Part shown: positions 26,108 to 35,035 of the stretch, one piece after another | Layout of the letters: the number at the start of each line of letters is the position of its first letter | Numbering within the stretch: the first letter of the stretch is position 1 | Assembly (NCBI GenBank): GCA_947496375.1 | Contig: CANMCY010000015.1 | Coordinates: 1 to 63,235 of the forward strand | DNA from: Flavobacteriales bacterium | GTDB taxonomy: Bacteria > Bacteroidota > Bacteroidia > NS11-12g > UBA955 | Reading direction: 5' to 3' | Length of the DNA stretch: 63,235 nt | Made by a program: the position numbers and the translations under genes | Notes under the pieces: model-generated | What the model was told of the DNA's origin: nothing | Database searches by the model: none | What the model saw: the letters and a program-made list of their open reading frames with translations, nothing else

Positions 26108-27967
26108 ATGAGAAAGACCTTAATCGCCACACTTGGTTTTTTAGCTGCTCAAACTCTGGTTGGGCAAACAGTTACTACTTACGCCGGCAAACAGTACTTT
26201 GGATCCGGTAAGTTTTCCGGTACTGCCAATAATCCGCTGCTTGAAGATTATTACAGCAACCCTTATGGTATTTGCATTGATACCGCCGGATATATCTGGC
26301 TCAGTGATCAGCACAACATCATTATTCTTGACGGCGGAACCAGTCGTCAGCGTGGTGGTTACATGCTGGACCCGACTGAGCCCGGAGCCATAGGCCGTTA
26401 CCGTGCCACCGGAACCCAGTCAAACTTCAATAATCCCAGGGGTATTTACATCAACCCTAAAAGTAATTCTATTTTCATCTGCGATACCGATAACGGACAG
26501 ATTCGCTCCGGTACCGGTTTTGTTAATTCATCCAACCCTTCCGCCTGGGATGGCCTAAGCAAAAGCAACCCGGATGATGACAATGCATTTGCCGGTAAAT
26601 ATTCATTCCTCGGCGATTACCAGGATGGTATTAAGTCTGCCGCATTCTTTAGCAGCCCTGAAGATCTGGTTATTACCAATGACGGAACCGTATACGTGGC
26701 AGATTATGGTAATGACTGTATTCGCAAAATTTCCGGAAATAATGTGTCGACTTTTGCAGGAAAAGGACTTACATTCGGCGATGCCGACGGAATCGGTGGA
26801 AATGCCAGATTCTATGCCCCTGCAGGAATTTGCCTGGAAGGAACAAATAACCTGTTGGTTGCCGACCGAAACAATGGCAAAATTCGCCGCATAAACCTCA
26901 CCACAGCGCAGGTAAGCACGGTGGTAACTGGTTTAGTTGCACCATCGGATGTGGTTGCTGTAGATGGGCTTATTTTCATTGCCGATGATTTCTGTATCAA
27001 AGTATGGGATGGCACTAAATTGAAGGTATACGCAGGCAAAGCCGGCGTATCTGACTATAAAGACGCAAACGACAGCAATGCACGTTTTGGCGAGCTCGGG
27101 CTCATGGCGTACCGCAATAAAGACAAGAGTTTGTATGTGTGTGACCGGGAAAATAATGTGGTTCGTCGCATTCCCATCATTCAGTCGGTGGTTACCAATT
27201 TCACATGCAACAATGTCACCCCAACCGTAGGACAGACCGTAAAGCTCATCAATAAAAGCTCCTTCTTTACCGCGGTTGCCTGGAGTATTTCTCCTTCAAC
27301 CTATACCATTCAGGCAGGCGGTAAACTGTCTGATACAGTACTGTATGTTTCCTTTAATTCCACAGGTTCGTATAATGTTACGCTCACTGCCAGCAACCCG
27401 TCCGGTAGTTTACCCTTAACGCGAAATAACTACATCAACGTAAGTACAAACTCGTCTGCCAAGCCCGCAGTGGATTTTGTTGCCGTAAACACCATGTTAT
27501 CCCTGGTGGAAACAGCGCAGCTGGTAGACATGAGTGCCAATACACCAACCAAATGGGACTGGACCATCACGCCTCGCAAATTCAGCTATACAGACGGTAC
27601 CGATTCAACCTCGCAATTTCCCCGTGTAAAGTTTAGTGCCTCCGGAACCTACACAGTAAAATTGGTGGCAACCAATGCCAACGGAAACGGAACATTAACC
27701 CGCACCAATTACATTGTCATTGCCAGCAACGGAATTTCACAGGCAGCTAATGCTTCAATGGTGGTGTATCCCAACCCATCTAAGGGCATTGTTCAAATCG
27801 CAGGGGTACTGCCCAATCTGCCGATCTCAATTGTTGCTGCCGACGGCAGAATGATAACCAGGGTAATGAATGGCAATGCGCTTGATATTTCAGATCTACC
27901 GGATGGTATTTACTGGGCAAAAAACATTCAGCATGGTCTAACCTGCAGATTGATTAAACTGAATTGA
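26108..27967 (+). CDS. secreted NHL-repeat/PKD protein with type IX sorting domain
   Basis: A 619-residue extracellular protein: signal peptide (RKTLIATLGFLAAQTLVG, cleavage near GQTVTTYAG), an NHL-type beta-propeller (residues about 30-360; repeated patterns such as NNPRGIYINPKSNSIFICDT and GTVYVADYGNDCIRKI), two PKD-like domains (about 365-455 and 457-540, each with a TAS/TNPSG-like core) and a C-terminal type IX sorting domain (VVYPNPSKGIVQIAG, ending GLTCRLIKLN). It should be secreted and anchored by the PorSS/type IX machinery, matching gldB in this window. Ligand unknown. An intrinsic terminator starts 27 nt after its stop. Confidence 0.88.
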   Translation: MRKTLIATLGFLAAQTLVGQTVTTYAGKQYFGSGKFSGTANNPLLEDYYSNPYGICIDTAGYIWLSDQHNIIILDGGTSRQRGGYMLDPTEPGAIGRYRATGTQSNFNNPRGIYINPKSNSIFICDTDNGQIRSGTGFVNSSNPSAWDGLSKSNPDDDNAFAGKYSFLGDYQDGIKSAAFFSSPEDLVITNDGTVYVADYGNDCIRKISGNNVSTFAGKGLTFGDADGIGGNARFYAPAGICLEGTNNLLVADRNNGKIRRINLTTAQVSTVVTGLVAPSDVVAVDGLIFIADDFCIKVWDGTKLKVYAGKAGVSDYKDANDSNARFGELGLMAYRNKDKSLYVCDRENNVVRRIPIIQSVVTNFTCNNVTPTVGQTVKLINKSSFFTAVAWSISPSTYTIQAGGKLSDTVLYVSFNSTGSYNVTLTASNPSGSLPLTRNNYINVSTNSSAKPAVDFVAVNTMLSLVETAQLVDMSANTPTKWDWTITPRKFSYTDGTDSTSQFPRVKFSASGTYTVKLVATNANGNGTLTRTNYIVIASNGISQAANASMVVYPNPSKGIVQIAGVLPNLPISIVAADGRMITRVMNGNALDISDLPDGIYWAKNIQHGLTCRLIKLN

Positions 27968-27993
27968 TCCAAAATCCATTTCATAGAATTATT

Positions 27994-28021
27994 AAAAACC
28001 CGGACATGTTCGGGTTTTTTT
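27994..28021 (+). terminator. intrinsic terminator with the next gene's start codon in its loop
   Basis: A5-CCCGGA (27994-28004) pairs with T-T-CGGG-T5 (28009-28019), including one G-U pair: an 11-bp stem with tetraloop CATG (28005-28008), followed by more T residues. It has all features of a rho-independent terminator for the type IX cargo gene. The loop ATG (28006) is the best start codon of the downstream sulfatase gene. Confidence 0.7.
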
Positions 28022-29865
28022 CATTTGTACTAAAACTGACTGTCTGGTGCGTATTACTGCAATGGATAGGTAGGGGGCTGTTCCTGTTTCTGCGGGGCGC
28101 TTATCAGCAAATTTCCCTAGCCGAATTGTTCCGCTCGTTTATGGCCGGATTTTCTCTTGACATGGCATTTGCAGGGTATTTTCTGGTTTTTGGGATACTG
28201 ATGTACTGGCTGGGGAAGGCCCTAACTGAGGTGTTGCCCCGCAATTTATTCCTCCTAATCGGATTTGTTTTTCTGCAAATAACCATTGTTATCAATCTGG
28301 CAGATGCTGAAATGTACTCAGCATGGGGTTCTAAGTTCAACCGACAGGCGTTGCAGTATTTGCAAAGCCCTAAAGAAGCAGCTGCCTCGGCCTCGGGTGC
28401 GAGCTGGTGGACCATATCCCTGTGCTGGTTTATATTTTCTGTACTTTTCTTTCGCTATCTGATAAAAATATCCAGGTCAATTTCTACCTCAAAGAAAACC
28501 GCCCGGCAACATATTCACTTAGCAGGAAAATCATTGGTGTCAATTGCTGTTATGGGCATTGTTATCAGAGGGGGTGTGGGCAACGTTCCCATCAATCAGA
28601 GTGTAGCCGTCTTTACTACCAATCCTGCTGCCAATATGGCAGCCATCAATAGCGGTTGGAATTTTTTATATTACATTATCAATAAAAATGAGAAGATAGA
28701 CCCGGAAAAATATCATTTTTATAAGCAAGGTGATGATGAGAAATTACTGAACTATTTTTTTGATCAGGGTTATGTAAATACCCCCATTAGTCAAGTGTCG
28801 CATCCCAATGTTTGTATCGTTATTCTGGAAAGTTTTTCTGCCTATGGCTCTCAATTTCTTACCGGTGCAGACAATGCAATGCCCTACTTAGACCGTCTGC
28901 AGAAAGAGGGACTTTCATTCAAAAGGGCTTATGCATCGGGCGACCGAACAGACAAAGGATTGGCTGCTGTATTGAGTGGATGGCACGGTCAGCCCTGGCA
29001 AAGCATATTGCACGAGCCGGATAAAGCCGCAAAACTCCCTTCGCTTGCCGGTTTATTTATTAACAATGGTTACCGCACCGGATTTGTCTATGGGGGAGAC
29101 CTGGGGTTTGCCAATATGCGTTCCTATTTGTACGCAAACGGTTTTCAGCATATTCAGGATCAGGCTGATTTTGAAAAGACACAACTTACATCCAAATGGG
29201 GGGCACATGATGAATGGTCTTTCAATAAGTTATTGAAAATTAATAATGAAGCCGCGAGCCCATTTTTTCATGTACTGCTAACCTTAAGCAGCCACGAACC
29301 CTATGATGTGCCCGGAGGTCCTTACTATGACGCTAAAACTACACAGAAAGAATTGCTGAATAGCATTGCCTATACCGACCAATGCATCCGGAAATTTATG
29401 CTGGAAGCATCTAAGCAGGACTGGTTTCATCAAACACTTTTTGTATTTGTAGCAGATCATGGGCGAGATTTGGGCTATCCGGAAACACAGTTTGACAGAG
29501 CCGGACATTTTCACATTCCGCTCTTTTTTTGGGGTGAAGCGCTGCATCCAACATGGAGGGGGGTGGCATCATCCACGGTTGTATCCCAGACCGGTATTGC
29601 CGAAACGCTGAATCAGGGATTGGTGTTGAGCAATGAAAAACGGTTTTCGTATACGGATAACTTATTATCGGCAGGAGCCCGTTCACAGGCCATATATATT
29701 TTCAACAGTGGTTTTGGTGTGATACACGATACGAATGAGGTAGTTTTTCATAATCAGCCGGGTCATACTACATTTAAAAAGGGGAATCCGCACTCCTGCG
29801 ACAGTCTGACAGGTTTGGGTCAGGCATTTCAGTACAAACAAATACTGCGATATCTGCATTTTTAA
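28006..29865 (+). CDS. LTA-synthase-like sulfatase, membrane-anchored
   Basis: A 619-residue alkaline-phosphatase-superfamily enzyme with four to five N-terminal membrane helices (residues 1-210) and a periplasmic catalytic domain. Metal and nucleophile sites: NVCIVILESFSAYG (Glu, about residue 270), GDRTDKGLAAVLSG with the expected Thr nucleophile (about 314), SKWGAHDEWSF, and FVFVADHGRDLG (Asp-His, about 485). Relatives transfer phosphoglycerol or phosphoethanolamine to glycans or lipids; in Gram-negatives the acceptor is often unknown. The ATG at 28006 is preferred; the frame opens at TTG 27964, inside the previous gene's stop. The start lies within the terminator hairpin loop. Confidence 0.85.
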   Translation: MFGFFSFVLKLTVWCVLLQWIGRGLFLFLRGAYQQISLAELFRSFMAGFSLDMAFAGYFLVFGILMYWLGKALTEVLPRNLFLLIGFVFLQITIVINLADAEMYSAWGSKFNRQALQYLQSPKEAAASASGASWWTISLCWFIFSVLFFRYLIKISRSISTSKKTARQHIHLAGKSLVSIAVMGIVIRGGVGNVPINQSVAVFTTNPAANMAAINSGWNFLYYIINKNEKIDPEKYHFYKQGDDEKLLNYFFDQGYVNTPISQVSHPNVCIVILESFSAYGSQFLTGADNAMPYLDRLQKEGLSFKRAYASGDRTDKGLAAVLSGWHGQPWQSILHEPDKAAKLPSLAGLFINNGYRTGFVYGGDLGFANMRSYLYANGFQHIQDQADFEKTQLTSKWGAHDEWSFNKLLKINNEAASPFFHVLLTLSSHEPYDVPGGPYYDAKTTQKELLNSIAYTDQCIRKFMLEASKQDWFHQTLFVFVADHGRDLGYPETQFDRAGHFHIPLFFWGEALHPTWRGVASSTVVSQTGIAETLNQGLVLSNEKRFSYTDNLLSAGARSQAIYIFNSGFGVIHDTNEVVFHNQPGHTTFKKGNPHSCDSLTGLGQAFQYKQILRYLHF

Positions 29866-29921
29866 CCTAATTTCAAGTAACCGTAACATTTGGCAATGTT
29901 TTTGTTTGATAATACTAGAAT

Positions 29922-29952
29922 TTTGATTTTTAGAATTTATTTACTATTTTTG
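29922..29952 (+). promoter_or_regulatory. promoter TTTG-N19-TATTTTTG for the small protein/LytTR operon
   Basis: TTTG at 29922-29925 and TATTTTTG at 29945-29952 with a 19-nt spacer: a perfect Bacteroidota promoter. ATGs at 29955 and 29961 follow 2 and 8 nt later, so transcription should start at or between them. Confidence 0.8.
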
Positions 29953-29954
29953 AG

Positions 29955-30191
29955 ATGAATATGTCAGGGCGTTTCCGGTTGTCTGCCAAGTTTAAGGTGA
30001 TTTTGGTTCTGATTTTCCTCAATTTACTGGGTTTTTGGGCTGCTCAAACCTACTTTTCAGGGCAGGAAAGCACTCATTCCGATAAGGAAACCCTGGAACA
30101 AAAGTCCACGCTGGATACAGATGTTGAAGAAGAATCCCTTATGAATAAGGACTGGGGCACCATTTTATTGTCCCTGTTTCTCAGCCGCTGA
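29955..30191 (+). CDS. small membrane protein upstream of a LytS/LytTR system
   Basis: A 78-residue protein of unknown function with one membrane segment (VILVLIFLNLLGFWAAQTYF, about residues 15-34), an acidic Ser/Thr-rich periplasmic or cytoplasmic linker (DKETLEQKSTLDTDVEEES) and a short hydrophobic tail (WGTILLSLFLSR). It is the first gene of an operon, 15 nt before the sensor kinase, and has a perfect promoter. Translation may begin at the second ATG (29961) because the first lies only 2 nt after the -7 element. It could be a sensory or regulatory partner of the kinase; no homologous family is recognised. Confidence 0.6.
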   Translation: MNMSGRFRLSAKFKVILVLIFLNLLGFWAAQTYFSGQESTHSDKETLEQKSTLDTDVEEESLMNKDWGTILLSLFLSR

Positions 30192-30206
30192 GCATTTGCT
30201 TTAACA

Positions 30207-31247
30207 ATGCTGGAAAAAATCCTAAAAGCTTCCTACCGGTTTGTAAGCCAGTCTAGACTCTACCACCTTTTCTTTTGGTTTCTCTATGCATTTATTGTAG
30301 CCATTTCATTACAGCCGGGTAAAAACCTGCGAGAATGGCTGCTCTTTTCTTCCCTTATCCTCATTTTTCATGCTGCAGTAAGTTATGTAAACAATTATTA
30401 TTTCGTCAATAAATACCTGTATGGCAGACAATATGTTACGTATGTGGTGGTGCTCCTGTTAACCATTGCGGCAACGGCATTTCCCATTTCGGTCATCATT
30501 CACAAACTGGTAAACAACCGCGATCTAAAAAACATGGTTTGGTCGTGGAATTTCTTTATTCTCATAGCACTTTCCATCTTGTTCAGCGTAGTTCTCAGTA
30601 TGGTTTTAAAACTGTTGAAAAACTGGTATCAGGGGGAACAGGCGCGCAGAAGATTACAACAGATCAATACAGAAACGGAACTCAAATTCCTTAAATCTCA
30701 GATTAACCCCCATTTTTTATTTAATTGTCTGAATAATTTGTATGCGCTAACGCTGAAGAAGAGCGACCAGGCGCCGGAGGTGGTTTTGCGACTCAGCAAT
30801 ATACTCAGGTATGTGTTATATGAAGCAGGGGATGGAAGGGTTCCTTTGATGAAGGAGGTGCACTATTTGAGAGACTATATTGATCTTGAAAAGATAAGAC
30901 TGGGAAACAGGGCGGTCATTGATTTTGAAACCAGGGGCAATCTACGTGATGCTCAGATAGAGCCGATGTTGTTTCTCACTTTTCTGGAAAACAGCATCAA
31001 GCATGGGGCTTTTAATACCTTGGCTGATGCCTGGATTAAAATCACATTAAATGCCACAGATACGGAAATCGTATTTGAAATTTCCAATTCCAAGCCCGAA
31101 TCTGTGGCCGAGAGTGAAAAGGGTCAGGGAGGAATTGGGCTGGCCAATCTCAAAAAACGACTGGATATTATCTATCCGGAGAAATATAGTTTAGAAGTAA
31201 GGGATGAAGATTCCGAATATCATGTTAAACTTGCATTAAATACCTGA
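30207..31247 (+). CDS. LytS-type sensor histidine kinase
   Basis: A 346-residue membrane kinase with four N-terminal transmembrane segments (residues about 15-140), a coiled helix (WYQGEQARRRLQQINTETELKFLKSQ) and the His_kinase (PF06580) domain: the phospho-His is in SQINPHFLFNCLNNLYALT (about residue 171). The ATPase part carries LFLTFLENSIKHG (N box) and QGGIGLANLKKRLDIIY (G box). It pairs with the LytTR regulator starting 5 nt after its stop. There is no separate sensor domain, so signals are probably read in the membrane or through the small upstream protein. Confidence 0.9.
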   Translation: MLEKILKASYRFVSQSRLYHLFFWFLYAFIVAISLQPGKNLREWLLFSSLILIFHAAVSYVNNYYFVNKYLYGRQYVTYVVVLLLTIAATAFPISVIIHKLVNNRDLKNMVWSWNFFILIALSILFSVVLSMVLKLLKNWYQGEQARRRLQQINTETELKFLKSQINPHFLFNCLNNLYALTLKKSDQAPEVVLRLSNILRYVLYEAGDGRVPLMKEVHYLRDYIDLEKIRLGNRAVIDFETRGNLRDAQIEPMLFLTFLENSIKHGAFNTLADAWIKITLNATDTEIVFEISNSKPESVAESEKGQGGIGLANLKKRLDIIYPEKYSLEVRDEDSEYHVKLALNT

Positions 31248-31252
31248 AAGAT

Positions 31253-31987
31253 ATGTCTGAAATTTTGCGCTGTATTTGTGTAGACGACGAACCCCTGGCA
31301 CTGGAAGTGATGCAAACATTGCTCGGTCAGCATGCGGGACTTACCGTGGAGAGGACATTTAACCACGCCATTGAGGCCATGGATTACCTTAAGCATAACA
31401 AGGTTAATGTGGTATTCAGCGATATCAATATGCCGGGTGTCAGCGGCATTGAATTTGCACGAAGCATCATAGATAACGGTTGTGTGGTGGTGTTTACCAC
31501 AGCTCATCAGGAATATGCCGCGGAGGCATTTGAAATTGAAGCCCTGGATTTTTTGCTTAAACCCATTTCTCCTGACCGACTGGCCAAAACCATCAAGCGA
31601 ATTGAGGAATACTTCGAACTTCGTTCTTCCGTACAAAAAGAAAATACTGAGCTGTCGGAAGGTTCTGTTTTTGTAAAAAGCGATGGCAAATTATTGAAGG
31701 TAGCTTTTACCGATATTTGGCTGGTTGAAGCGTTTGCCGATTATGTGAAAATCTGGACATCAGACGAAAAGCGGATTGTGACGTTACAGACCATGAAAAA
31801 CATGGAGCAGGGATTGCCCACAGACCGATTTATCCGGGTACATCGCAGTTTCATCGTTTCCATTGATAAGATTATTTCGGTGCATAGCAGTAGCATCAAA
31901 GTAGGCAATAAAGAAATTCCTGTGGGTAAAAATTACCGCGATGGATTGATGGAAATAGTACAAAGGTTAAATACCCTTAGGCGGTAA
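31253..31987 (+). CDS. LytTR-family response regulator
   Basis: A 244-residue regulator: receiver domain (residues 1-120) with CVDDEPLALE, phospho-acceptor Asp in VVFSDINMPGVSG (about residue 57) and Lys in DFLLKPISPDRL (about 105), then a LytTR DNA-binding domain (residues about 140-244) with VFVKSDGKLLKVAFTDIWLVEA and FIRVHRSFIVSIDKI. It is the output of the kinase 5 nt upstream. Direct targets are unknown. It converges with the HMG-CoA lyase gene, leaving 3 nt between the stops. Confidence 0.92.
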   Translation: MSEILRCICVDDEPLALEVMQTLLGQHAGLTVERTFNHAIEAMDYLKHNKVNVVFSDINMPGVSGIEFARSIIDNGCVVVFTTAHQEYAAEAFEIEALDFLLKPISPDRLAKTIKRIEEYFELRSSVQKENTELSEGSVFVKSDGKLLKVAFTDIWLVEAFADYVKIWTSDEKRIVTLQTMKNMEQGLPTDRFIRVHRSFIVSIDKIISVHSSSIKVGNKEIPVGKNYRDGLMEIVQRLNTLRR

Positions 31988-31990
31988 CCG

Positions 31991-32851
31991 TTATTGCCCT
32001 TTATAGGCCCCGGAGGCCCTTGAAAGGGCATTTGAAAAGGCATCAGTATCTATCCCGGCCGGGGTTTGTGTGTTTATCCAGCCCAGCAATCCTTCGGTGG
32101 GGATATTTCCTGTGAGTTCATCTTTTGCGAATGGGCAACCTCCAAAACCCAGAACGGCACTGTCAAAGCGTCTGCAGCCCGCTTCCCATGCCGCCTCAAC
32201 CTTGGTTTGCCATGCGTCGGGTCGTGCGTGAAAATGGGCCCCGAAAACCACGGATGGATGTTTCTCGGTCAATGTGCTGAAAAGATATCGGATGTCGTCA
32301 GGGTTAGCATGCCCCACCGTATCGGCCAGACTGATAATTTTGATGCCTTCCCGGACAATGCGGTCAGCCCATGCTACCACATTATCGCGGTTATAATCCT
32401 CCCCATAGGGATTGCCGAAGGCCATGCTGATGTAGGCCACCATTTCTTTGCCGGCCATGTTTGCAATCTCATGCACCTTGCGCATTCTGATAAATGCATC
32501 GGTTGTGCTGGTGTTGGTGTTGCGCCGCTGAAACGTTTCATTCACGCTGAAGGGATAACCCAAATAATCAACCATCGGGTATGCAATGGCCCTGGCGGCT
32601 CCCCGTTCATTGGCTACTATTACCAGCAGGCGAGTGTTGCCCTTGCTGGGCCCAATTTGGGTGAGTACGGCTGCAGTGTCAGCCATTTGAGGCACAGCGG
32701 AGGGATTGACAAAACTGCCGCAGTCCAGGGTATGGAAACCGCAAGCCAGCAATTTTTTCATGTAATCCACCTTTACCTCCGTAGGAATGAAAGATTGTAT
32801 GCCTTGCATGGCATCGCGGGGGCATTCCACTATTTGCAGGCCGGTCGTCAC
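31991..32851 (-). CDS. hydroxymethylglutaryl-CoA lyase
   Basis: A 286-residue TIM-barrel lyase that splits HMG-CoA into acetyl-CoA and acetoacetate, a step of leucine breakdown. Features: ECPRDAMQGIQSFIPTEVKVDY (catalytic Arg-Asp, residues 9-10), LDCGSFVNPSAVPQMAD, the metal-binding HFHARPDAWQ (about residue 203) and the catalytic Cys motif AVLGFGGCPFAKDELTGNIPTEGLL (about residue 236). The gene overlaps the end of the DPP-IV-like peptidase by 4 nt (ATGA). No other leucine-degradation gene is adjacent, so the operon link to a peptidase may simply reflect amino-acid use. Confidence 0.93.
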   Translation of the reverse strand: MTTGLQIVECPRDAMQGIQSFIPTEVKVDYMKKLLACGFHTLDCGSFVNPSAVPQMADTAAVLTQIGPSKGNTRLLVIVANERGAARAIAYPMVDYLGYPFSVNETFQRRNTNTSTTDAFIRMRKVHEIANMAGKEMVAYISMAFGNPYGEDYNRDNVVAWADRIVREGIKIISLADTVGHANPDDIRYLFSTLTEKHPSVVFGAHFHARPDAWQTKVEAAWEAGCRRFDSAVLGFGGCPFAKDELTGNIPTEGLLGWINTQTPAGIDTDAFSNALSRASGAYKGQ

Positions 32852-34980
32852 AGATTCTCCAGGATATAGTTGGTGACTTTTTTATAGAGATGAGCACGAT
32901 CAGGCCCAACTACATTGTGCTTGTGACCTGGGTAAAGGTAGAAATCAACGTTGGTATTCATTTTTTTAACAGCTTCCTGCAAATACATATAGCTGTGCTG
33001 CGGAACCACCACATCGTCATCCATGCCATGTATCATAAGCAATTTGCCTTTCAGCTGATCTACATACCCTAATAAATTGGCTTTTTTGTATCCCTCCGGA
33101 TTTTCGTTGGGTTTGTCCATGTACCGTTCCGTATACATGATTTCGTAATATTTCCAATCGATGACAGGTCCACCTGCGACGCCCAACTTGAATTTTCCGG
33201 GGGAACGGGTCATGAGCGTAGTGGTCATAAAGCCACCAAAGCTCCATCCGTGAATGGCCATTCGGCCGGTGTCTATGAACCCGCGATTTATGAGTTTTTC
33301 CAATGCAAATAACTGATCACTCATTTCAATGCTACCAAGCTTTCTGTGGGTGATACTTTCAAAAGCAAAACCCCTGTTTGAGCTTCCACGGTTGTCTACA
33401 GTATAAACAATGATGCCTTTTTGAGCCAGGTATGCCATCCACAGGGAGCCACCACCCAGCCAGGATTCTGTTACCATTTGTGCATGGGGACCGCCATATA
33501 CATACACCAGCAAGGGATATTTCTTTTTGGGGTCAAAATCAGGGGGTAAAAACATACGTCCATAAAGGGCGGTATTGTTTTCCGTGATAACCGGCTCCAA
33601 ACGAATGTCTCCAATTTGAAAACCGGTTAATGGGTTAGGTCCTTCAAAAACAGTATTGATCAGGGTGCCGTCCAGTTTGTGCACACTGTATCTTTTGGGT
33701 ATTTGGGTGGAAGAATAAACATCGAGATAGGTGCCTGCATGAACATTCAGCACCAGCTTATGAGTGCCGTTACCCTTGGTAATTTTAAGAGGTTTTAGAT
33801 TGCGGTCCCTGAACTTGTAGAAATAAACATGGCGCTGTAAGGGGCTTTCCTGTGTGCTTTCATAATAAAATCCTTGGTGATCTTTTGAGAAACCCAGAAA
33901 ATCTGTAACAGCCCAGTCACCCTTGGTGAGTTGTATCGGTGTGCGCTGATCATCCATCAGGTAAATATGATTGTATCCTGATTTTTCGCTCATCCAAAGC
34001 CATTGATTGCCTTCTTCCGGGATGAAAATGGGGGGGTACTCCGGTTCTACATATTTTTCGTTTTTTTCTTCATATACCACTTTTTCAAGATTACCGTCAC
34101 CGGTCCTGTATTTGCGAAGCTGCATATGGTTTTGCTCACGATTCACCCAGGCAAGATAGATCGATTGACCATCGGGGCTCCATGCAATATTGGTCAGATA
34201 CTGATCGTAGGGGCCGTCGGTTTTTAGGTAGATGGTTTCTTCCGTAAGGCAGTTGTATATTCCAACTTTTACACTGTGACTGCTGTCTCCTGCCATTGGG
34301 TAGCGAATGTAGGAATGGGTAGCAGGACCATTTTCAATGTTGGTCAATGGGTATTGTGTTACCCGCGATTCATCCATTCGGTAAAAGGCCAGTTTTTGAC
34401 CATCACTGCTCCAGAATAATCCTTTGTTTATGCCAAATTCATTTCGGTGCACAGCTTGCCCGTATACAATGCCGTTTCCACCGTCACCGGTAATTCTGCG
34501 TGGTCCGCTGGCAGTTACAATGGTAAGGTTTTCTTTTTCAATAATCGCTGTATTTAGTGTACTTTCAGCAATTTCTATGGCTTCATGGTTTTCTGAGAAT
34601 TTACGTTTGGCAATGAGGGTGTTATCTGAAAAATTATAAACGAACAATTTGCCTTTATTGATAAACCAGCATTCTTTTTCTGTTTTCCAGTTCAACGCAG
34701 GCAATGATTTTAGCTCGCCGCCTTCTGCTGCAACCATCCCTGACAGCGCACTCAGGGTAATCAGGGTGTCGCTTTGCAGGGTGTTTGGATCGGTAGACAG
34801 CAGCACACTGCCTTTTATCTGAGTAAATCTGTTACTATTGGGTATCCATTGCACACCGCGAAGTCCTGAAGGTGAATATTTAGGATTAAAACAATCCTCA
34901 ATGGTTAAAGTCTGTTGCTGGGATTGAAGCCGGGTAAAAAACATCAACAGGGTAAGGGGGAGCAGGAGCAGTTTTCTCAT
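32848..34980 (-). CDS. S9 family prolyl oligopeptidase (DPP-IV-like)
   Basis: A 710-residue exported peptidase: signal peptide (RKLLLLPLTLLMFFTRLQSQ), an N-terminal beta-propeller (residues about 40-470) with WSSDGQKLAFYRMDESRV and NIAWSPDGQSIYLAWV, and an alpha/beta-hydrolase domain with the nucleophile Ser in AIHGWSFGGFMTTTLM (about residue 566), Asp in MIHGMDDDVVVP and His in YPGHKHNVVGPDR. It should remove X-Pro or X-Ala dipeptides from peptides in the periplasm. Start MRKLLLL at 34980 is chosen; the frame opens 33 nt earlier, but those residues precede the signal peptide. Confidence 0.93.
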   Translation of the reverse strand: MRKLLLLPLTLLMFFTRLQSQQQTLTIEDCFNPKYSPSGLRGVQWIPNSNRFTQIKGSVLLSTDPNTLQSDTLITLSALSGMVAAEGGELKSLPALNWKTEKECWFINKGKLFVYNFSDNTLIAKRKFSENHEAIEIAESTLNTAIIEKENLTIVTASGPRRITGDGGNGIVYGQAVHRNEFGINKGLFWSSDGQKLAFYRMDESRVTQYPLTNIENGPATHSYIRYPMAGDSSHSVKVGIYNCLTEETIYLKTDGPYDQYLTNIAWSPDGQSIYLAWVNREQNHMQLRKYRTGDGNLEKVVYEEKNEKYVEPEYPPIFIPEEGNQWLWMSEKSGYNHIYLMDDQRTPIQLTKGDWAVTDFLGFSKDHQGFYYESTQESPLQRHVYFYKFRDRNLKPLKITKGNGTHKLVLNVHAGTYLDVYSSTQIPKRYSVHKLDGTLINTVFEGPNPLTGFQIGDIRLEPVITENNTALYGRMFLPPDFDPKKKYPLLVYVYGGPHAQMVTESWLGGGSLWMAYLAQKGIIVYTVDNRGSSNRGFAFESITHRKLGSIEMSDQLFALEKLINRGFIDTGRMAIHGWSFGGFMTTTLMTRSPGKFKLGVAGGPVIDWKYYEIMYTERYMDKPNENPEGYKKANLLGYVDQLKGKLLMIHGMDDDVVVPQHSYMYLQEAVKKMNTNVDFYLYPGHKHNVVGPDRAHLYKKVTNYILENL

Positions 34981-34983
34981 GGT

Positions 34984-34991
34984 TAACTTTG
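34984..34991 (+). promoter_or_regulatory. -7 promoter element TAACTTTG for dapD
   Basis: Exact TAnnTTTG match, 44 nt before the dapD ATG at 35036 and overlapping the leader of the divergent peptidase gene. No TTTG at the -33 distance. Confidence 0.4.
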
Positions 34992-35035
34992 TACTTCGCA
35001 AATATGGTTGCAAATTTGCGGCCGAATTTATTTAC

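Noticed and set aside
32016..32029. Perfect GCCCT-TGAA-AGGGC hairpin near the end of the LytTR and HMG-CoA lyase genes
   Set aside because: Lies in lyase codons and is not followed by a T run in either direction; probably chance.
32066..32869. A 267-residue plus-strand open frame opposite the HMG-CoA lyase gene
   Set aside because: It is antisense to a gene with full family motifs and has low-complexity His/Cys-rich composition typical of a shadow frame.
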